A stretch of 64,000 nt of DNA from Metridium senile (lineage: Eukaryota; Cnidaria; Anthozoa; Actiniaria; Metridiidae): assembly GCA_949775045.1 (NCBI GenBank), contig OX459107.1, positions 12,551,250 to 12,615,249 of the forward strand, read 5' to 3'. The notes under the pieces are model-generated. The model saw only the letters and a list, made by a program, of their open reading frames with translations. It was not told the DNA's origin and ran no database searches. A program made the position numbers and the translations under genes. Position 1 is the first letter of the stretch; each line of letters begins with the position of its first letter. Below are positions 56,794-64,000 of the stretch, one piece after another.

Positions 56794-58148
56794 AGCATCT
56801 AACGGATATAACCGTTGATGATCGAATAAATACTAAAGGTATGCATTTCATATTGTTACATTAACACTATAAACTATGCCTGCCAGGTCACTAGAAAATA
56901 TTGAAGTTTGCAGCTTTAGCACAGCTAGCCACAATTGACATCTCTCTCTGATATTACTATATGTGTATAAATATATTTTATTATTGCACTTATATGTGAA
57001 CTATTTCACTTTGCATAGCATTCTAAAATATTCAGACATAAAGATTTGAAACATTATTGACTAATGAAAGTTTATCAGGTGCCTCCAACACCAAAGCAAT
57101 TGTGACCCAAAGTGTTCATCTCCTTGGAAAGAGGTATCCATTTTATTCTCAGAATTAGTTTTAATCAGTTTTCATTTTATTTTCAATAAGAAAATAATTC
57201 ATATCATTAACTAATAATGTCATGGCAGTGTATGGCAGTTCATAATTTATATTGAAAATGTTGTAACTTTTATTTTCAATTTCGAAAAATGCAAGGCTCT
57301 ACGCTTTTTTCAGAAAAAAGCCACTTCAGGCTTAAAAGAAGCACTGAGAGGGGTGAATAATATGTTTAGAGAACAGTTCTCATCTGAAAACTCATTTAAT
57401 AAACATCGTTTTATTAAACTTTATTACCAAAACTACAAAAAAACAAACATCTTGTTCCTCATCTGGCTTTTTTTGAAGGTAATCACTGCTGTCGTGGAGG
57501 TAAGAAAGAAGAACAATGTAGGCTTATGAGTCAAGCCAATATGTTTTATAAGATTGACCAAAACCATGTTGGCATCCATATTCCTGATGAAATTACCCTG
57601 ATTACTAACAAATAGCTATCCCTACAGACAACTGCAATGCAATAATATTTATAACATTTTTAAATTATCTTTTATCCCAGAACTATAATTACTAGGAATA
57701 ACATTTATTTACCGTCACACCCTACTCCTTTGATCAATTCAAGTTAACCTGAACTGGAACATCTATGGCTTGAAATCCAAGGGTGCAACAAACATAGCCA
57801 CCTTCAGTTGGTAATGATATATAGATCAACACGAATCAACTAATAAATTTCTAATATTTATATTTATTCATTTATTTTGAGCATAATTTGTTCATTGATT
57901 TATTAAAATATAAATTTTATGGACTTTAATTGAAGTATACTTTTCATTATTCGTGGTGTTCATATTTTCCTTGAAAAACTGTAGCACGCTTTCTGCTTTG
58001 CCCACAGCACTTTTGTGAAAAACTGCTAGTTATTTATTTTTTTAATTTATTATGTATTGAATTACTGATTTCTTATTTATATCATTATTCACCTCTTAGT
58101 ATAGTTTTCATACTGTTTTAAGAGTATATCATTAAGTAAAAATACTCT
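56794..58148. other. Duplication backbone, counterpart of 23092-24446
   Basis: No intact gene. It includes the empty target TAAAAATACTCT (58137-58148) of the Penelope insertion in copy A. Confidence 0.7.
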
Positions 58149-58369
58149 ATTTCATCTTCAGAACTGAATCTACTTCTAAAAACATTTAAACGAGGCAAAG
58201 GGTGGGAGCTTAGATGCCAAGTTCAAACAAGTCAATAAACATTTAAAGAATAGGCTGTTGGAACAATGTCTGTATCATAGTGGCATAGAATCTTCCAAAA
58301 TCATGATCATTTTATTGAATTCAGATGTTTCTTTTGCAAGGTTGTCAAAAGAGGAGAATCCTGAGAAAA

Positions 58370-58600
58370 ATGTTTAATAAGATCAATTAATGCCATTTAC
58401 ACACATCTGGCTCAAAGCAACCGATGGTGCCAATGCCAGTGTAAGAAACATTTATGTCTTGGATTTCGAAAAAGCATTTAACCTTATTAATCATAACATT
58501 CTGATAACCACGATTTCTAGTTAAAATATTAACTAATATATATTATCAACTGGATATGCAACTTCTCTCAATCTGGTGGATTGCTGTTGGTAATTATATG
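58370..58600 (+). pseudogene. LINE RT motif-A fragment (copy B)
   Basis: Same VLDFEKAFNLINHNIL fragment as at 26930-27160, so it predates the duplication. Confidence 0.5.
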
Positions 58601-58902
58601 CTTCAAAAATAATTCATCAAAAATTTTCAAAAATGTCTGCCAGACATAACCAAAGGTTAATAGTTAGTGAACGCTTTAATTGTGGTTATTTAACATTTTG
58701 AGGTCGTTTTTGTGTTTTGCGAGCTTTGAGTTTTTAAATTGTTTAAAAAGTGTGAACCAATCAGGGTCCGTCTATTGTATTATAGAAGCCTAACTGTAAT
58801 TGATCAGGCAATAGGAATGGAATGGAGTGCTCGGTTGAGCAGGCATTCGTGGGGAGTGAAAGATGACAGACACTAACAGAGGCTGCAGTGGAGGATAGAA
58901 TA

Positions 58903-60945
58903 CTGGCCAGGATGTCATCTTTCTTGAGTTCTTCCATTCTTTCTTGTAATGGTACTCCTGTTTCGTTGTATACACCTTAACACAACTTCTGCAGGGCATC
59001 TTCTAAACCACTCTGTCTTGTCTGTTGGCAAGGACCGAGTCCTTTGGGCGCGCAAGCTGTTTATGCTAAGGTGGTATCTGATTGGAAGATGGTACATATG
59101 CCATGATCTTACAGACAATTTCGAAGGGTCTATGAAACATCTTTATATGGACGGAAAGAGGTGGATATGTAATTCTGTCAACAGGCTCTAAGCATGGTCT
59201 CGCCTTTGTAACCTTCTCCAAGAAAGAAAGATGATGACCATTCGTCATCAGAACTGACGAGAGGGTTGTTTCTCCTTTACCTTAGTGTTGGGCATTGTGA
59301 CAGTAAGGCTGACTCTGTCATGTAGATAATTGACAACTCCACGCTTTAACAGCTTTGGATAGCGAGAGTCATAAGCAAGATATTGGTCCATATGTGTGGG
59401 CTAACCGTACAAGCTGGTGGTAAGGTAGCTGCCACGTTCTCTGTGTACAACGGTATTGAAGAAGGTGATCTTGTTTCTCTCTATCTCCATGGTAGATTGG
59501 AACGTAAGTTGTTGACGATTGATATGTTCTAACAGTGTGTTAATTTCAAAGCGTTTTACAATGACAAAGGTATCATCAACGTAGCATTTCCGAACTCAAG
59601 GTTTACTATGTGCATTGCATGTTTGTACGGATTGTTCTTCGGAGACTACCCTGTACAAGTTGGCAACGACAGCAGATTCGTCTTCCCATAGCCGCACCTT
59701 GTTGTTTCTAGAAAGAGCCTTTGTGCGTTAAGCATGTGGATCTTAATACAAAATCCAAGAAGGAGAAGACTTGCGATGGCAATAGGCTGGTACGATCAGG
59801 TAAGGTAACATCAGCTTGAAGTAGGTGGTGAGCAGTATGCAAAGTGCGTTCAATGGAGGCATTGGTAAACAATGACTCTACATCAAAGGAAACCATTGCT
59901 TCCTGTTCTTCAATGGTAAGATAGCGAATTTACTACACAGCATTTGCTGAGTTGGGAACCGTGTAGATGGACTGACTTCTGATAGGAGGCAAAATATTTG
60001 AAAAGAAAGGTGGCAAATCATAAACAAATCCTTTCGCATCAGGTACGATGGGTCATAGCAAATGGTTTGGTTTGGTATGTTTTGTAGATCGTGGACAAAT
60101 GGCATATTCTCATTTAAGATACTACAGCATTTCAGATGTAATAGCATTTATGCGAGCTTTCTCCAAATCTTTGGTGATAACTCGATATGGACGTGATTCA
60201 ATCAGAGAAGACCACTATGAACACTCTAGCGCAGCATTTGCCTGCCGGTTTGATCAAAATAGAGCTGTTTTCCTTGAGAGATCTAAGGCTATCCTGCATC
60301 TCTCTTGATATGCACGGCTTGGGAGACTCAGCTTTCAGTAAGATGATGTTTACAAGGTGTCGGATTTAGTTGTCGGATTTATTTCAGCATCGAGAGTTCA
60401 GATAGAAGATTCAAATTTGGCTGGAATCTACGCACATGAACCAGCGGTGGAGCTTTGCCAAAGTTAAACCCTTTCTGCTGCAGGGTTGTTTCAGTGTCAT
60501 TAAGGTATCTCAAACAGAAATTGAAAACTCAATTTGTTTTGTCATTATTTAATGTTGTACAAATATCAGCAACGGACTGCTTGTCTTTTTAAACCTTGAC
60601 AAATTTGCCTTGTTAACGTGATTGAACATCATTGTATACTCCTTGGACTGTCTGGTTGATATTAATAGCACTGACATGTGCTGGGAAGGTACATATGATA
60701 TTGGAGGCAGTGGATTCAATTTTGCATTCTACATTGTCTCTACCTTTATGCGTTGATCGGATTCGTTCTCAAAGAAAACGCTGCAAGATGGTTTCAGCTG
60801 TCTTGTGTGCTCCATTTGTTGGAACAAGAGCCTTGACACTTTGGGTAACACGTTCTTGCTACATCTGACGAGAAAAGTAAGAAGGTTAGAAAAATAAGCA
60901 TGTTTCTTCCAAGAACACTCACGTCTATGTATTAACCGTAGGGCT
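58903..60945 (-). pseudogene. Penelope-like RT, left palindrome arm (copy B)
   Basis: Minus-strand pieces: VSFDVESLFTNASIERTLHT (59896 downwards; motif A), TLPDRTSLLPSQVFSFLDF, and the GIY-YIG start PCRSCVKVYTTKQEY (58999 region). Stops and frame changes throughout. Mirrors 60955-63320 around the GGGCTGGCGCCTAGCCC centre near 60950. Confidence 0.65.
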
Positions 60946-60954
60946 GGCGCCTAG

Positions 60955-63320
60955 CCCTAAGGTTGATATATAGACATGAGCTTTGTTCTAAGGAACAAGC
61001 CTACTTTACTAACCATCTCACGTTTCTCGTCAGATGTAAAGACAAAACCAAAATGACACCCAAAGGATATACGTAAGCATCAAAGCTCCTGTTCAACCTA
61101 AAGGACACCTGCACATAAGGCAGCTGAAACCATCTTTCGACATTTCTCCGATAATTAATCCAATTAAAGCATAGAGATAATGCAAAACGCGAAGTTGGCT
61201 CCACTGCCACCAAGATCACACCTACCTTCCCAGCAGATGTCAGTGCTAGGAATACCAACCGGACAGCCAACATCGTCCAGGAGGTAGACAATGATGTTAA
61301 ACCACGTTACCAAGTCAAATTTGTCAAGATTTGAGAATAGAAGCAGTTCGTTGCTGACCCATATACAACATTCATTATTGACACAACTAATACTCCTTTT
61401 CACATTTTCGCTCAGTGACCACGAATAATAGTTTCAATTTTAGGTTCGAGTTGATGTGCATAGCAAAATTATAATTTATCATGCACAGCAACGCAAACCT
61501 CAACTTGGAACTATTGAGGCGGAACTGTGAAAAGGACTATTGTGCTTTCAAAATACCTTAATGACGCTGAAGCAACGTGCTGATTCGTGTGCTTAGCTTC
61601 TAGCCAAAATTGAATCTTCCATCTCAACTCTTGATGTCGAAACGGTCAACTAAATCCGACACCGTGTAAACAACATCTTTCTGAAAGCTGAGCCTCCCAA
61701 AACCCAACATAACAAAAGAGATACAGCACGCCTATTATTATCATACCGGCAGACAAGGGATGTGCTAAAGTGGTCATAATGATATTCTCTGATCAAGTCA
61801 TGTCCATATTCAATTGTCACCAAAGATCCTCTGCATGCAAAAAACTCGCATCAATGCTATTACATCTGAAATGCTGTGGTATCGTAAATGAGACTTAACC
61901 TTACAACAAATTGAGACTATAACACAAACTTCTTAGAATAGACCGTTTGTCCACGATTTACAAAGGAAACTAAACAATTGCCATGGCCCATTCTATTTTG
62001 TGTGAACTGGTTTGTTTATGATTTGTAACCTTACTTCTCAAATATTTTGCCTCCTATAAGAAGTCAGTCCATCTACACGGTTCCCAACTCAGCAAGTGTT
62101 GTGTAGCAAATTCGCCATCTTACCAGTGAAGAACAGGAAGCAATGGTTTCCTTTGATGTAGAGTCATTGTTTACCAATGTCCCTATTCAATGCACTTTGC
62201 ATGCCACTCACTACCTACTTCAAGCTGAAGTTACCTTACCTGATCGTACCAGCCTATTGCCATCGCAAGTCGTCTTTCTCTTGGATTTTGCAATAAGATC
62301 CACATGCTTAACGCACAAAGGCTCTATCTAGAAACAACAAGGTGCGACTATGGGAAGAAGAGTCTGCTGTCATTGCCAACTTGTACATGGTGGTCTCCGA
62401 AGAACAATCTGTACAAACATGCAATGCACAGGGTAAACCTTGAGTTCGGAAATGGTACGTTGATGATACCTTTGTCATTGTAAAACGCTCTGAAATTAAA
62501 ACACTGTTACAACATATCAATCGTCAACAACTTACCTTCAGATCTACCATGGAGACAGGGAGAAACAACATCACCTTCTTCGATACCGTTGTACACAGAG
62601 AACGTGACAGCTGCCTTACCACCAGCTTGTGCGGTTAGCCCACACATATGGACCAATATCTTGCTTACGACTCTCACTATCCTAAGCTGGTAAAATGTAG
62701 AGTTTTCAGTTGCCTATATGACAGATCCAGCTGTATTGTCACGAGGCCCAACACTAATGTAAAGGAGAAACAACCCCTCTCGTCAGCTCTTATGATGAAC
62801 GGTCATCCTCCTTCTTTCTTGGAGAAGGCGACAAAGACCAGACCATCCTTAGAACCTGTTGACAAAATTACATATCCACCACTTTCCTTCCATATGTAGA
62901 TGTTTCACAGACCCCTCGAAATTGCCTGTAAGATCATAGCACATGCAACATCTTCAAATCAGATACCACTTTAGCATGTACAGCTTGTGCGACCTAAGGA
63001 CTCAGTTCCTGCCAACAGACACAACGGAGTTGTTTAGAAGATCCCAAGCAGCAGTTGTGTCAGAGTGTACACCTGTGAAACAGGAATACCGTTACGTAAA
63101 GAATTAAAGAACTCAAGAGAGATGTCAGCCAGGCATATACTCAGACCTCCTCCATTTCCGAGCATACGAATACAACAGCATTTGGAGAACGTTTAGTGCA
63201 TAGATCGAGAAAACCATTGTACATACGTAGAGTGAAGGAAATATATATTTAAATATAATAGAGGTGGCATTAAATTGAGGCTATCATGAAAACGAGCCAA
63301 GCAACCCAGCAAGAAGAATT
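60955..63320 (+). pseudogene. Penelope-like RT and GIY-YIG, right palindrome arm (copy B)
   Basis: Plus-strand pieces: MVSFDVESLFTNVPIQCTLH (62143), KWYVDDTFVIVKRSEIK (62450s), MDQYLAYDSHYPKLVKCRVF (62648), VTRPNTNVKEKQPLSSALMM. The GIY-YIG region around 62995-63140 runs without the LINE found in copy A: KRDVSQAYTQTSSISEHTNT, TAFGERLVHRS, PLYIRRVKEIYI. It is disrupted by several frame changes, but the order of domains is complete. Confidence 0.65.
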
Positions 63321-63328
63321 CTGACTTA

Positions 63329-63995
63329 GTGATTTTTTTAAATGAGATTCAGGTTAATCCACAGATAGTATTAGTGGCCCACAATAATGGCAATCGGTTT
63401 GACTTTCCCATTGTTGCGTTCACTGAGAGAGCAAGAACTACTCCAACAGTTTATAGACTGCGACATTTTATTACTAGATTCACTGACAGTCATAACAGAC
63501 GAAATGAAGATAAGCTCTAGTCCACTCAAGGAACACAACGGGAAATCGCTGGGCACTATTTATAAGCTTCTGTTTGATGAGACATTTGATGCGCATGACT
63601 CTCTCGAGGATGTTATTGCACTCTCAAGAATCCTCAGCAGTAACACTCTTAAACAAAATCAAGAACAAATTATTTCTCTGGCTAGAGGGGCTGTAAAGTT
63701 TTGTGAAGACTTGGAGAGAAAGGCAGAGGCAAAGGGACGAAAGCTGACGCTTCAGAGACTTCCTATATGAGATGGCATGAAAGAAACGATAAGCAAGGTG
63801 GGACTAACTATGGAGACCTTGACGGCTCTAAATGATGGAGGGGGCTCTAGAGCATTACTGTCAGTTTTGGCATTACCATCAACGTGTGTCAACAAGGCAA
63901 AAACCAAGTCAAAGCCAAGGGTGACAAAAAAACTATCGATACTTACAAGTATTCTTAAGCATTTTGTGCAGAATGTAGCAAAATCATAAATAAAT
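63329..63995 (+). pseudogene. DEDDh exonuclease-like gene (frameshifted), runs to window end
   Basis: QIVLVAHNNGNRFDFPIV gives the Exo II motif. After a frame change near 63405 come FIDCDILLLDSLTVI, GKSLGTIYKLLFDETFDAHD and SLEDVIALSRIL; the HDxxxD of Exo III is the DEDDh signature. The Exo I (DxE) motif would lie upstream and is not present. A stop at 63768-63770 is followed, after a short gap, by MKETISKVGLTMETLTALND and a basic tail (VTKKLSILTSILKHFVQNVA), ending TAA at 63987-63989. DnaQ/TREX-like exonucleases act 3'-5' on DNA or RNA; cnidarian mobile DNA carries many such copies. The 5' 190 bp are shared with copy A. Confidence 0.65.
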
Positions 63996-64000
63996 ACTAT

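Larger units (their letters stand above)
50251..63525 (+). repeat. Large direct duplication, copy B
   Basis: Collinear with copy A (20649-33750). It lacks the Penelope (24447-26691), CR1-like LINE (31697-32572), 196-bp and 794-bp segments of copy A. It gains 51483-55068 and 55551-56247. The start points of the two copies are 29,602 bp apart. Confidence 0.9.

Noticed and set aside
20649..63525. A 29.6-kb tandem duplication including the F-box region
   Set aside because: Copy B beyond 63525 continues the exonuclease, whereas copy A passes into a P element, so the repeated unit cannot be shown to extend to 50250.
1..64000. CRISPR arrays, bacterial operons or phage modules
   Set aside because: Direct repeats found are short tandem or TE-derived without spacers, and coding regions have eukaryotic introns.

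Overview
The window is eukaryotic. It is AT-rich, has GT-AG introns and (TTTA)n/(TATG)n microsatellites, and is packed with metazoan-type transposable elements: piggyBac, PIF/Harbinger, P element, Penelope-like, DIRS-like, CR1/Jockey-like LINEs, a tRNA-derived SINE and several MITEs. The P-element transposase, the piggyBac with an Arg-Gly-rich N-terminus, the HECT-only exon, the Penelope 3' tail and several unnamed protein families resemble proteins I know from cnidarian genomes (corals, anemones, relatives). I therefore infer a cnidarian; the species is not determinable here. Nothing is prokaryotic: there are no operons, CRISPR arrays or phage genes.

Layout. 1-2.5 kb: decayed HECT ubiquitin-ligase-like gene. 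2.5-9.3 kb: fragments of a YqaJ-like nuclease, a DIRS-like RT/RNase H and a Penelope-like N-terminus. 9.7-17.4 kb: an uncharacterised multi-exon gene (broken) split by a LINE, which is split by a TTAA-targeting non-autonomous element, which itself holds a small TTA-targeting MITE and a solo LTR. 17.4-20.6 kb: SINE, LINE fragment, microsatellites. 20.65-33.75 kb: copy A of a large direct duplication. 33.75-37 kb: P-element transposase with a MITE at its intron acceptor. 37.4-46.7 kb: zinc-motif/F-box/transposase-like/Tudor-like gene whose F-box codons are interrupted by a 5.8-kb piggyBac, itself interrupted by an intact 2.9-kb Harbinger. 47-50 kb: P2X7-type zinc-domain remnant, a long perfect-looking hairpin, and an Ulp1-like protease pseudogene convergent with a small ORF. 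50.25-63.5 kb: copy B of the duplication. 63.3-64 kb: DEDDh exonuclease-like pseudogene running to the window end.

The two duplicate copies act as each other's empty sites. Copy A alone has a 2.2-kb Penelope-like insertion, a CR1-like LINE insertion and two further indels. Copy B alone has a 3.6-kb CACTA-like element and a 0.7-kb TTA-flanked MITE. Features present in both (a head-to-head inverted Penelope pair with about 2.1-kb arms, a P-loop pseudogene with a shared stop, an exonuclease fragment with a shared frameshift) predate the duplication. This gives a relative chronology.

Only the Harbinger (two intact ORFs) and, less surely, the copy-A Penelope RT look recently functional. Most other coding stretches carry frameshifts or stops. 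All family names come from motif recognition by eye; no database search was possible.
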